64,000 nucleotides of DNA from UBA10347 sp905182135 (GTDB lineage: Bacteria > Actinomycetota > Acidimicrobiia > Acidimicrobiales > UBA10347), in contig CAWUSE010000001.1 of NCBI GenBank assembly GCA_963925805.1, positions 62,001 to 126,000 on the forward strand, in the 5' to 3' direction. Numbering within the stretch: position 1 is the first letter of the stretch; every line of letters begins with the position of its first letter. Position numbers and translations under genes: made by a program. The notes below the pieces were generated by a model. The model was not told the DNA's origin and ran no database searches. It saw nothing but the letters and a program-made list of their open reading frames with translations. This document shows, piece after piece, positions 54,375 through 62,373 of the stretch.

Positions 54375-55739
54375 GTGGAGATTGCAGATTCAGCGATAGA
54401 CCTCATCGGAAACACGCCGATGGTCCGACTTAATGCTGTGACCGAGGGAGCAAAGTGTCCAATCGTCGCCAAGCTCGAGTTCACGAACCCAGGCGGCAGC
54501 GCCAAAGACCGGCCGGCATTGTGGATGATCAACAACGCGGAAGCCAAAGGACTATTGAAGCCCGGCGGCACCATCGTCGAGCCAACATCAGGAAACACCG
54601 GTGTCGGCCTGGCCATCGTGGCCAGCCAGCGTGGCTACAAGTGTGTCTTTGTCATGACCGACAAGGTGGCGCCTGAAAAGGTTGACTTGCTGCGGGCCTA
54701 CGGCGCCGAAGTAGTGGTGTGCCCTGTCGCCGTGCCGCCCGAGGACCCAGAGTCGTACTACTCGGTTGCTGAGCGGCTCGTAAACGAAATCCCCGGTGCC
54801 TACCGGCCAAACCAGTACGACAACCCGTCGAACCCCGAGGCGCATTACGCGACCACCGGTCCCGAGATCTGGCGCCAAACTGATGGAAAGATCACGCACT
54901 TCGTTGCCGGTGCGGGCACAGGTGGAACGCTCAGCGGCGTGGCTCGATATCTCAAGGAACAGAATCCAAATATTCAGATCATCGCTGCGGACCCCGAGGG
55001 GTCGGTCTATAGCGGGGGATCCGGCCGCCCGTACCTGGTGGAAGGCGTCGGTGAAGATTTCTGGCCATCGACCTATGACCAGACTGTCGTCGATCGTGTG
55101 GTCGCCATTAGCGACGCTGACTCGTTCGCTATGGCACGCCGAGTGTCCGAAGAAGAAGGCCTGCTGATCGGTGGCTCGTGTGGAACCGCCGTCGCTGCTG
55201 CACGCGTCGTAGCCGCCGAGGCACAACCCGACGACCTTGTCGTGGTACTCGTGCCAGATTCAGGCCGTGGCTATCTGTCCAAGATCTTCAATAATGACTG
55301 GATGGCAGGCTTTGGTTTCCTCGAAGAAGCGGGCCCAACAGTGCGCGATGTCATCGCCTCGAACTCTAATGAGGTTCCCCCGTTGCTCTATGTGCAGCCC
55401 GGAGATAGTGCCCGCACAGCCTTCGCACTCATGCAAACCCATGGCGTCTCGCAGCTGCCGGTCGCCAAGGGCGCCATGCCTCTGTCGGCTGCCGAAGTCC
55501 AGGGTTCGGTAACCGAGCTGCGACTCATGCAGCTTGCCTATGACGACCAATCGACACTCGACATGTCTGTCGAAAAGATCATGGGACCCAAGCTGCCGAC
55601 GCTGGGAGCCGGTCAGGCTGTGTCGCTAGCCGTCGAAATGCTCGATGGTGGTGGCGCCAGCCTTGTTCTCGATGGCGGTCGCCCGATCGCGGTCATCACA
55701 CAGTCCGATATTCTCCACTTTCTTGCGCAGGGATCATGA
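54375..55739 (+). CDS. cbs: Cystathionine beta-synthase with CBS domains
   Basis: Cbs condenses serine and homocysteine to cystathionine, the first step of reverse transsulfuration. The PLP domain shows I-G-N-T-P-M-V-R-L and the Schiff-base Lys in G-G-S-A-K-D-R-P-A. T-S-G-N-T-G-V-G-L and G-T-G-G-T-L-S-G-V follow. After residue about 335 come two CBS repeats (V-S-Q-L-P-V and a second with I-A-V-I-T-Q-S-D-I-L), which usually sense adenosyl ligands. The start is GTG. It overlaps metB by 4 bp (ATGA), so the two are co-translated. Confidence 0.92.
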   Translation: MEIADSAIDLIGNTPMVRLNAVTEGAKCPIVAKLEFTNPGGSAKDRPALWMINNAEAKGLLKPGGTIVEPTSGNTGVGLAIVASQRGYKCVFVMTDKVAPEKVDLLRAYGAEVVVCPVAVPPEDPESYYSVAERLVNEIPGAYRPNQYDNPSNPEAHYATTGPEIWRQTDGKITHFVAGAGTGGTLSGVARYLKEQNPNIQIIAADPEGSVYSGGSGRPYLVEGVGEDFWPSTYDQTVVDRVVAISDADSFAMARRVSEEEGLLIGGSCGTAVAAARVVAAEAQPDDLVVVLVPDSGRGYLSKIFNNDWMAGFGFLEEAGPTVRDVIASNSNEVPPLLYVQPGDSARTAFALMQTHGVSQLPVAKGAMPLSAAEVQGSVTELRLMQLAYDDQSTLDMSVEKIMGPKLPTLGAGQAVSLAVEMLDGGGASLVLDGGRPIAVITQSDILHFLAQGS

Positions 55740-56866
55740 CAGGTTTCAACACCAAAGCAATTCACGCGGGACAAGAGCCCGACGAACAGACCGGTGCCGT
55801 CACGGTTCCGCTGCATCTTGCAACAACGTACGCTCAGCAGGGCGTCAACGTGCACAAAGGTTTCGAGTACAGCCGGACCGGTAACCCGACCCGGCTAGCA
55901 CTCCAAACGTCGATCGCTGCGCTCGAAGGAGCGAAACACGGCTTCGCATTCGGTAGCGGCATGGCCGCCGAAGATGCCATCATGCGCATGCTCCAGCCTG
56001 GCGACAATGTCCTGCTTGGCAACGACGCCTACGGTGGAACCTTCCGTCTACTCGACAAGATCTATGGAAATATTGGTGTGAGCTGGACAGCGGTGGACCT
56101 GACTAAGCCTGAACTCGTCGCATCGATGTGGGCTGACAACACCAAGATGGTGTGGCTCGAGACGCCGACCAACCCCAACCTGACTTGCTTCGACATCGAA
56201 GCAATCGCCGCTGCGGCTCATGAGCAGGGTGGCATCTGCGTTGCCGACAACACGTTCGCGACGCCGTACCTGCAACAACCGCTGTCACTTGGTGCTGACA
56301 TCGTCATTCACTCTGCTACCAAATACCTCGGCGGCCACAGCGACGTCGTTGGCGGCCTGGCCGTCACCAACAGTGACGAGATCGCAGAACATCTCGCCTT
56401 CATTCAAAACGGTGTCGGCGCCATCATCAGCCCGTTCGACTGTTACTTCTTGCTGCGCGGGATCAAGACGCTGGGTGTCCGTATGGACCGCCACTGCCAA
56501 AACGCTCAGGCCATCGTCGAGATGCTCTCGACTAACTCGGCGATCAGCGAAATTCTGTATCCAGGGCTACCAGGACATCTGGGTCATGACACCGCTACCA
56601 AACAGATGCGTGACTATGGCGGCATGGTGTCGTTTATCCCTGCTGGCGGCGTCGAAGCAGCTCATAAGATCGTTACCTCGACCAAGCTGTTCACGCTGGC
56701 CGAATCGTTGGGAGCGGTCGAATCTCTGATCGAGGTGCCCGCCGGTATGACCCACGGGTCGACTGCTGGTTCGCCACTTGAAGTGAACCCTTCCCTGGTC
56801 CGCCTATCGGTTGGCATCGAAAATATCGAAGACCTCCTCGAGGATCTCACCCAAGCCCTTTCTTGA
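55736..56866 (+). CDS. metB: Cystathionine gamma-synthase / gamma-lyase
   Basis: The enzyme is a Cys/Met-metabolism PLP protein of 376 residues. The N-terminus F-N-T-K-A-I-H-A-G-Q-E-P-D is typical. Y-S-R-T-G-N-P-T-R leads into the PLP site, and the Schiff-base Lys is in H-S-A-T-K-Y-L-G-G-H-S-D. The gene name follows the actinobacterial convention. With cbs directly upstream, the cellular role is probably cystathionine cleavage to cysteine (gamma-lyase) rather than methionine synthesis. Synthase versus lyase cannot be decided from these motifs. Confidence 0.88.
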   Translation: MTGFNTKAIHAGQEPDEQTGAVTVPLHLATTYAQQGVNVHKGFEYSRTGNPTRLALQTSIAALEGAKHGFAFGSGMAAEDAIMRMLQPGDNVLLGNDAYGGTFRLLDKIYGNIGVSWTAVDLTKPELVASMWADNTKMVWLETPTNPNLTCFDIEAIAAAAHEQGGICVADNTFATPYLQQPLSLGADIVIHSATKYLGGHSDVVGGLAVTNSDEIAEHLAFIQNGVGAIISPFDCYFLLRGIKTLGVRMDRHCQNAQAIVEMLSTNSAISEILYPGLPGHLGHDTATKQMRDYGGMVSFIPAGGVEAAHKIVTSTKLFTLAESLGAVESLIEVPAGMTHGSTAGSPLEVNPSLVRLSVGIENIEDLLEDLTQALS

Positions 56867-56898
56867 GCAGTAACGATCAACCTCTTGTGGCGGTTTAA

Positions 56899-58031
56899 CG
56901 TGGGACTGCGCTCGACGCGTTAGCAGTACCTGAGTTCCGTCGTCTCTTTATCGGCACAGCACTATCCAACGCTGACAGGTGGACACAGACTGCAGTCCTT
57001 AGTGTTCTGGGATGGGAACTGACCGGCTCTAGCGCCTTCTTGGGCGCAATTATTTTCGCCCAGCTTCTTCCTCTCGGTGTTTTTAGCCTGTTGGCCGGTT
57101 CGCAAGCCGACACAGTTGACCGACGCAGGCTTCTGCTCATCGACCAAAGCTGGCAGATGGTATGGGCGTTCGTGCTTGCGGTCTTGCTAATCGACGGCGA
57201 TATCGATCCTGCTGTTTTGCTATCCATCGTCTTCGTTATTGGACTGGGCCAAGGTCTGTACGAGCCTGCACCGACCTCTGTGATCCCTGCCATCGCAGGT
57301 GAACCCAACCTGTCGGCCGCTATTGCATTGAACTCAATGCAGACAAACGGCACCCGTATCGTGGCCCAGCGATTGGCGGGTTTCTGGTAACCAAGTGGGG
57401 TTATGCCGAGGTCTTTACGATCAAAGCCGCCAACTAGCTATTCGTGCTAATCGCTATCTATCGGGCCACCATCCCTCCGGGCACATGCACGACCCGTTCC
57501 TGGTGAGAACGTCTACCCGGTGGATTCACCGTCGCCTTAAAGGCTTCCCAAGTCAGTCGCCCCTTGCTGCTCATGGGTTTATTCACCTTCTTCTGCCTGC
57601 TGTTCATCGGCCAGCTTCCGGTCATCGCCGATGTCCACCTGGGTGTTGATCCCAAGAGCACGACCTACGGCTGGATATACGCCGTGTTTGATCTCGGCGG
57701 ACTCACCGGTGCCTTTCTGATCGGGACAGCGTTTCTGCGGCCGCCTTCGCCTCGAATCGCCCCCGTCACTCTGGCAGCATTCTCGGCATCGCGTGCGTGG
57801 CTCACGCTCGTACGCAGCGTTGGCTGGGCCTTTGTCGCGATCTATCTGGTTGGCTTGTTCTATTTCTCGCTACCAACAGCGCTCGCGACCGCATGGCAAG
57901 AACATGTTGACTCATCGATCCTTGGTTGCGGCGTTGTGGGTGCTGGCATTTGGCGGAACGATTCCGTTTGCAAACATCATCGGGCGGTTTCTGAAAACCC
58001 GCCGGCCTGCTGGTTCCGCCGAGTGGTTTAG
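56899..58031 (+). pseudogene. Decayed MFS exporter gene (EntS-like)
   Basis: Pieces of one major-facilitator protein lie in several plus frames. A first part runs from about 56899 (L-A-V-P-E-F-R-R-L-F-I-G-T-A-L-S-N-A) to Q-R-L-A-G-F-W at 57390 with no good start in frame. The next stretch, V-T-K-W-G-Y-A-E-V-F-T-I, lies in another frame and meets a TAG in place of a Tyr codon (AACTAGCTATTC). A third part starts near 57564 (G-L-F-T-F-F-C-L-L-F). A last shift occurs near 57920, where A-T-A-W-Q-E-H-V-D-S-S-I continues in a new frame with F-A-N-I-I-G-R-F. At least four lesions make this a true pseudogene. Confidence 0.8.
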
Positions 58032-58092
58032 CGTAAATACCTGACTGGCGCGGCTCGGTAAAGAACAAGGCGGAAGGCCAGCCGCCCCTACT

Positions 58093-58239
58093 ACCCCAAA
58101 CCCCAACGCCCCCGGGACCTCGGACCCATCGAACTCAAACAGGATGAGCAAAGCGAATCCGTACCACCCCAAACCCCAAAAGCCCCCGGGACCTCGGACC
58201 CATCAAACTCAAACAGGATGAGCAAAGCGAATCCGTACT
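58093..58239 (+). repeat. Two imperfect tandem copies of a 73-bp unit
   Basis: The unit beginning ACCCCAAACCCCAA at 58093 is repeated from 58166, with only a few differences (one added base and two or three substitutions). It lies just downstream of the stop of the NUDIX gene (minus strand), whose stop lies at the end of the second copy. The unit is C-rich on the plus strand and contains GGATGAGCAAAGCGAATCC-like partial symmetry. Confidence 0.85.
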
Positions 58240-58918
58240 ACCCGGGATCGGTCGCCATGGTGAGCAGCTGACGGAGCATGTTGCCGGTGGCACCCCAAAC
58301 GGTGTCACCGTAGAGCTCGAAGAACGTGACCGGCATAGCCTGCCCGTCGCGCACCCAAATCTCTTCGCGCCATACCTCGTCGAGAAGCAACTCTCGCAGG
58401 GTGACGGGCAGAATCGCTTCGACCTCGCCAGGGTTAGGTACCAAATTCTGGGGCGGACCGTCGAGCATGCCTACGTAGGGGCGGACCAAGGACCCGCTGC
58501 CCCCGGTGACAAACCAGTCGAGCGCACCGACCACGGTGACAGAGGAGCGGTCGAGGCTGACTTCTTCTTCAGCCTCGCGCAGTGCCGTATCGATATGGTC
58601 AACGTCGGTGTCATCATGGCGGCCGCCGGGAAATGAGACCTCGTGAGTATGAGCCCGCAGCATTGGGCTGCGTCGAGTCAATAAGACCGTCGGTTCGCCA
58701 TGATCGACAAACAACGGAACCAAAACTGCCGAAGTCTTGCCGGTACCTGGCAATCCACGATCAGCAAATGCCGGTTCGTACCGTGCAAGCCGTTCGCTGA
58801 GTACGCCGAGATCGACGTGCCGATCACTCTCGGGCAAGTGGTTCCAAGGCGGAGGTCCACCTAGTCGCACATCCGCTGGGCGAGGGATCTGTTGAGGACC
58901 GCCGCGCCCATTCGGCAC
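58238..58918 (-). CDS. CoA-pyrophosphatase-type NUDIX hydrolase
   Basis: The NUDIX box is present as G-G-R-H-D-D then R-E-A-E-E-E-V (G-x5-E-x7-R-E-x2-E-E pattern). The upstream segment L-L-T-R-R-S-P-M-L-R-A-H-T-H-E-V-S-F-P-G matches the CoA/NADH pyrophosphatase group. The Pro-rich N-terminus (P-N-G-R-G-G-P-Q-Q-I-P-R-P-A-D) is common in actinobacterial members. I use GTG 58918, 19 nt after the upstream gene stop; the longer frame starts 44 bp inside that gene. It probably hydrolyses CoA or related diphosphates. Confidence 0.75.
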   Translation of the reverse strand: MPNGRGGPQQIPRPADVRLGGPPPWNHLPESDRHVDLGVLSERLARYEPAFADRGLPGTGKTSAVLVPLFVDHGEPTVLLTRRSPMLRAHTHEVSFPGGRHDDTDVDHIDTALREAEEEVSLDRSSVTVVGALDWFVTGGSGSLVRPYVGMLDGPPQNLVPNPGEVEAILPVTLRELLLDEVWREEIWVRDGQAMPVTFFELYGDTVWGATGNMLRQLLTMATDPG

Positions 58919-58937
58919 GGTGATCAACGGACTCGGA

Positions 58938-59228
58938 TCATTCGCTGGTGTCGAGTGCCTCGACGATGTCGGCAAAACCATTTTCGGTAAGGCCGGCCAG
59001 CGCTACTTCGGGCGTCATCTTGCCCTTCTCCCAAGTCATCCAAATATCGAAGACTGGCATCAAAACTTCGTTATCGGCTGCAAGCGTTTCCAAGACCTTA
59101 TCGATCCCGCCAATTTTAAGATCGGCCATGGAGCGACCTGGCAGCGCATCCTCGCCGCCTTCGGTCCAGACCCGCCAGGCTTCTGTAATCTTATTCAGAT
59201 CGGGTGCAGGGCGCTCAAAGGTCGTCAC
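58938..59228 (-). CDS. Small hypothetical protein, actinobacterial
   Basis: A 96-residue soluble protein with a helical look: L-N-K-I-T-E-A-W-R-V-W-T-E-G-G near residue 15 and D-K-V-L-E-T-L-A-A-D-N-E near 45, ending with E-V-A-L-A-G-L-T-E-N-G-F. No metal motif or signal is seen. It precedes the NUDIX gene closely on the same strand and is divergent from the cytochrome c gene. I do not recognise the family, but the length, start and position support a real gene. Confidence 0.55.
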   Translation of the reverse strand: MTTFERPAPDLNKITEAWRVWTEGGEDALPGRSMADLKIGGIDKVLETLAADNEVLMPVFDIWMTWEKGKMTPEVALAGLTENGFADIVEALDTSE

Positions 59229-59295
59229 AGGTCGAGGTTATCCACCGATCTTTGCGCATCAGCCTTTGCCTAGTCTTAAAGATCCAGCCATTAGC

Positions 59296-59859
59296 ATGGG
59301 TGCCATGGCAGGTAGAAGGACGGTCAAGGTTGCAGCACTCGTAGCCGGAATAATTCTTCTGCTGGCTACCTGCAGCACCGGTGATGTGCAACTTGGCACC
59401 ACGGATGAGCCAGCAACCCCTCCAATCCAAACACCAGCAGTTACGCCTCAAGTACCAGAGCCCACGGCTTCGCCTGTACCCACGGCCACACCTTTATCCA
59501 CGGCCGTCCCACCAACACCTGAGGCAACCGCTACGCCTCTACCCACGGCCGTCCCACCAACACCTGAGGCAACCGCTACACCTGTACCCACAACCACACC
59601 TATACCCCCGGCGCCAGAACCCGGGATCGACGGTGCAACCATCTTCGCTGGCTCATGTGCATCCTGTCATGGCGCGGACGGAACAGGCATCAATAATTGG
59701 CCAGATATCAGTTCGATCGGACAGTTCTTCACCGACGATGCGTCACCACTGATCGGTCTAGTAACCAACGGCAGTAAAAACATGCCGTCGTTCGCTGCCT
59801 CGCTGACCGCCGACGAGATAGCTGCCGTCGTACAATACGTTGTGGCTACATTCCAGTAA
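59296..59859 (+). CDS. Class I cytochrome c lipoprotein
   Basis: An N-terminal signal segment (A-L-V-A-G-I-I-L-L-L-A-T-C) ends in a lipobox Cys, so the protein is anchored outside the membrane. A Pro/Thr/Ala linker of about 80 residues follows, with 15-residue repeats. The C-terminal domain has the haem motif C-A-S-C-H-G-A-D-G-T-G and a likely axial Met in K-N-M-P-S-F. Start at 59296 or 59305. The protein is probably a small electron carrier. The redoxin gene begins 26 nt after its stop. Confidence 0.85.
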   Translation: MGAMAGRRTVKVAALVAGIILLLATCSTGDVQLGTTDEPATPPIQTPAVTPQVPEPTASPVPTATPLSTAVPPTPEATATPLPTAVPPTPEATATPVPTTTPIPPAPEPGIDGATIFAGSCASCHGADGTGINNWPDISSIGQFFTDDASPLIGLVTNGSKNMPSFAASLTADEIAAVVQYVVATFQ

Positions 59860-59885
59860 CCAGGAACCGGACAAAGACCATCGTC

Positions 59886-60263
59886 ATGAATTGGGGCACC
59901 CTCTTCATTATCGCTCTGAGTCTTGGCCTTGTGTTCCACATGAATCGATCGAACAAGACGACGGCAGTTGTGACAACAGAACATCCAGCCCCTATTCCTG
60001 TAGATGCCATCGAAGCCATCGAATACTTCTGGCGGCCTGGTTGACCATTCTGCGCCAGGCTCAGTTCGGGCCTTGCATCAGCTGGTATACCGGTGAACGA
60101 ACGCAACATCTGGGAGAACCCCGAAGATGCCGACATCGTTCGCTCGATCGCCGACGGTAACGAGACCGTTCCAACCGTCATTGTTGGCCCTATCGGCATG
60201 GTGAACCCCAGTGTCAAACAAGTACAAGACGCGCTGCACCAGCACGCTCCTCACCTGCTTTAA
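59886..60263 (+). CDS. Membrane-anchored redoxin, predicted selenoprotein (UGA = Sec)
   Basis: The frame from ATG 59886 to TAA 60261-60263 encodes 125 residues with one in-frame TGA (60042-60044, residue 53). The sequence reads Y-F-W-R-P-G-TGA-P-F-C. Homologous actinobacterial redoxins have W-R-P-G-C-P-F-C, so the TGA sits on the first catalytic Cys. The frame is otherwise clean, with the redoxin cis-Pro in E-T-V-P-T-V (Pro96) and a C-terminal G-M-V-N-P. The N-terminus is a single helix (L-F-I-I-A-L-S-L-G-L-V-F) followed by R-S-N-K, which suggests a cytoplasmic redoxin domain. The family resembles mycoredoxins/glutaredoxins (inference). A Cys-to-stop mutation in an otherwise perfect gene is the main alternative. 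Confidence 0.82.
60045..60077 (+). promoter_or_regulatory. Candidate bacterial SECIS element
   Basis: Directly after the TGA, a hairpin forms from GGCTC (60058-60062), loop AGTTC (60063-60067) and GGGCC (60068-60072), with one G-T pair. A lower stem TGCG/TGCA pairs 60051-60054 with 60074-60077. The loop starts 18 nt after the TGA and has G as its second base. This fits the known bacterial pattern: a hairpin just downstream, with a G among the first two loop bases. Confidence 0.55.
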
Positions 60264-60461
60264 CGGTCTGTTGCCCATCCCCCGCGATTAGACATCGAGG
60301 ATTGCGCTGCTGGGCACTCACAAATACCAACTCCAAACCTGTGGGTGCTCTAACCCGCATAACCCGTCTGACGCATCACAGATTTCGAGTAGAAGCTAGA
60401 GAGCAGCGTGCTCAGGCGCTCCGACAAGCCATACTTTTCGGACAGGCATAAGCGCTCCAAA

Positions 60462-60650
60462 TCAAGCGACCACAAGATCTGTGGGAGTGGCCGTTGACTC
60501 GCATTCTGGACAAGCTCGCTTTGTCGATGGCTTCCTGCTCACCAAGTTTTCTGTGCTGCAGAACGGGCACAACCTGCCCGACCTAGACCTGCGCAGACCG
60601 AAAACGACGGATGCCGGGCCCGAAGGCCCGGCATCCGGGGTAGTCCACAT
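60462..60650 (-). CDS. Possible small zinc-ribbon protein downstream of groEL
   Basis: The minus-strand frame ends with a zinc-ribbon-like pair: R-L-C-P-F-C-S-T-E-N-L-V, then R-A-C-P-E-C. The Cys pairs are about 18 residues apart, as in small C4 ribbons. The first codons of the frame run through the groEL terminator, so the true start is unclear; a TTG at 60572 would give only about 36 residues. It may be a fragment or a decayed gene. Confidence 0.35.
   Translation of the reverse strand: MWTTPDAGPSGPASVVFGLRRSRSGRLCPFCSTENLVSRKPSTKRACPECESTATPTDLVVA
60601..60636 (-). terminator. Rho-independent terminator of the groES-groEL operon
   Basis: On the minus strand, GGATGCCGGGCC, a TTCG tetraloop and GGCCCGGCATCC form a perfect 12-pair stem, followed by GTCGTTTTCGG. 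The TTCG loop is unusually stable. It lies about 95 nt after the groEL stop. Confidence 0.85.
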
Positions 60651-60729
60651 CGTTTCGCTCGGTAGTGCGAGCTAACGAGTCAACGGTCCCAGCAAGCCAG
60701 GACTGTTAGTGACCGCTTTGCAGCGGTCG

Positions 60730-62367
60730 TTACATCATGCCGCCCATGCCGCCCATGGGATCGCCGCCACCCATTGGCATAGCGCCAGCAGGTTCAGGCT
60801 TGTCAGCCACGAGTACTTCGGTAGTGAGGAGCAGGCTTGCGATTGACGCTGCATTCTGCAGTGCCGCACGGGTCACCTTGGCTGGATCGATGACGCCGGC
60901 CTTGACCATGTCAACCATCTCGCCGGTAGCAGCGTTGAAGCCAATAGGGCCCTTTGCCTTCTCGACCTGCTGGACGATGATCGCACCTTCGTGGCCAGCA
61001 TTGTCAGCAATGAGCTTGCACGGAGCAGCGAGTGCGTTGTAGATCGACTGAGCACCAGTTGCTTCGTCGCCAGTCAGGCCAGCAATGACCTTGGCCACTT
61101 CAGCACGGGCCCGCACAAGTGCGGTACCGCCGCCAGCAACGACGCCTTCTTCAATGGCTGCTCGAGTAGCAGACAGCGCATCTTCGATGCGGTGCTTCTT
61201 CTCTTTGAGCTCAACCTCGGTGGCTGCGCCGACCTTGACCACGGCAACGCCGCCGCTGAGCTTGGCGAGACGCTCTTGCAGCTTCTCACGGTCCCAGTCG
61301 CTGTCGGTGTTTTCGACTTCGGCCTTGATCTGAGCGATACGACCTTTGACGTCGGACTTTTTGCCCGCACCTTCGATAATGGTGGTGTTGTCCTTGGTGA
61401 TGACAACCTTGCGAGCCTGACCAAGCATGTCGAGGGTTACACCGTCGAGCTTGAGTCCAACTTCTTCGGCTACGACCTGGCCACCGGTAAGGATGGCCAT
61501 GTCCTGCATCATTGCCTTGCGACGCTCGCCAAAGCCAGGAGCCTTGATAGCGACTGAGGTGAAGGTGCCACGGATCTTGTTCACAACGAGAGTTGCGAGA
61601 GCTTCACCCTCGACATCTTCAGCGATGATCAAAAGTGGTTTGCCGGCCTGCATGACCTTTTCGAGTACAGGAAGAATTTCTTGTACTGAACCGATCTTGC
61701 CCTGGTTGAACAGGATGTACGGCTCGTCGAAGACGGCCTCTTGGCGCTCTGGATCAGTGACGAAATATGGCGACAGGTAACCCTTGTCGAATTGCATACC
61801 CTCGACAAAGTCGAGATCCATACCGAACGTGTTGGACTCTTCGACGGTTACAACACCGTCTTTGCCAACCTTGTCGATGGCTTCGGCGATGGTCTCGCCG
61901 ACGCTCTGATCTGCCGCCGAGATGGCAGCAACCTGAGCGATTTCTTCCTTGCCGCCGACCTTCTTGGACTGTTTGGCAATGGATGCGACCGCAGCCTTGA
62001 CTGCTGCTTCGATACCGCGCTTGAGGCTCATCGGGTTCGCGCCGGCTGCTACATTGCGCAGTCCTTCTTGCACGATCGCCTGAGCGAGCACGGTTGCGGT
62101 GGTTGTGCCATCGCCAGCGACGTCATTGGTCTTGGTGGCGACCTCTTTGACGAGCTGGGCTCCCATATTCTCGAAAGGATCTTCGAGCTCGACTTCACGA
62201 GCGATGGACACGCCATCGTTTGTGATGGTCGGTGCACCGAACTTCTTGTCGAGAACAACGTTACGGCCCTTTGGGCCGAGGGTTACTTTGACGGCATCAG
62301 CGAGCTTGTTGACGCCCGCTTCAAGACTGCGACGAGCTGCGTCGTCGAACTTTAGAATCTTGGTCAT
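60730..62367 (-). CDS. groL: Chaperonin GroEL
   Basis: GroEL folds proteins inside its double ring with the GroES cap. The 545-residue sequence is typical. The N-terminal K-F-D-D-A-A-R-R-S-L and G-P-K-G-R-N-V-V-L are followed by the ATP motif D-G-T-T-T-A-T-V-L-A-Q-A-I and the apical domain. The Gly/Met-rich tail ends in G-G-M-M. It follows groES by 6 nt in one operon under the CIRCE element. Acidimicrobiia and other actinobacteria often have a second groEL elsewhere, which cannot be seen here. Confidence 0.97.
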   Translation of the reverse strand: MTKILKFDDAARRSLEAGVNKLADAVKVTLGPKGRNVVLDKKFGAPTITNDGVSIAREVELEDPFENMGAQLVKEVATKTNDVAGDGTTTATVLAQAIVQEGLRNVAAGANPMSLKRGIEAAVKAAVASIAKQSKKVGGKEEIAQVAAISAADQSVGETIAEAIDKVGKDGVVTVEESNTFGMDLDFVEGMQFDKGYLSPYFVTDPERQEAVFDEPYILFNQGKIGSVQEILPVLEKVMQAGKPLLIIAEDVEGEALATLVVNKIRGTFTSVAIKAPGFGERRKAMMQDMAILTGGQVVAEEVGLKLDGVTLDMLGQARKVVITKDNTTIIEGAGKKSDVKGRIAQIKAEVENTDSDWDREKLQERLAKLSGGVAVVKVGAATEVELKEKKHRIEDALSATRAAIEEGVVAGGGTALVRARAEVAKVIAGLTGDEATGAQSIYNALAAPCKLIADNAGHEGAIIVQQVEKAKGPIGFNAATGEMVDMVKAGVIDPAKVTRAALQNAASIASLLLTTEVLVADKPEPAGAMPMGGGDPMGGMGGMM

Positions 62368-62373
62368 CGTTGA

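Noticed and set aside
56899..58031. Could the stop codons of the MFS gene be selenocysteine codons like the redoxin TGA?
   Set aside because: The interruptions are TAA/TAG and true frame changes, not a single in-frame TGA at a redox Cys.
60481..60675. Plus-strand 64-codon frame downstream of the redoxin
   Set aside because: It runs through the groEL terminator hairpin and has no motif; the opposite strand has a better case.
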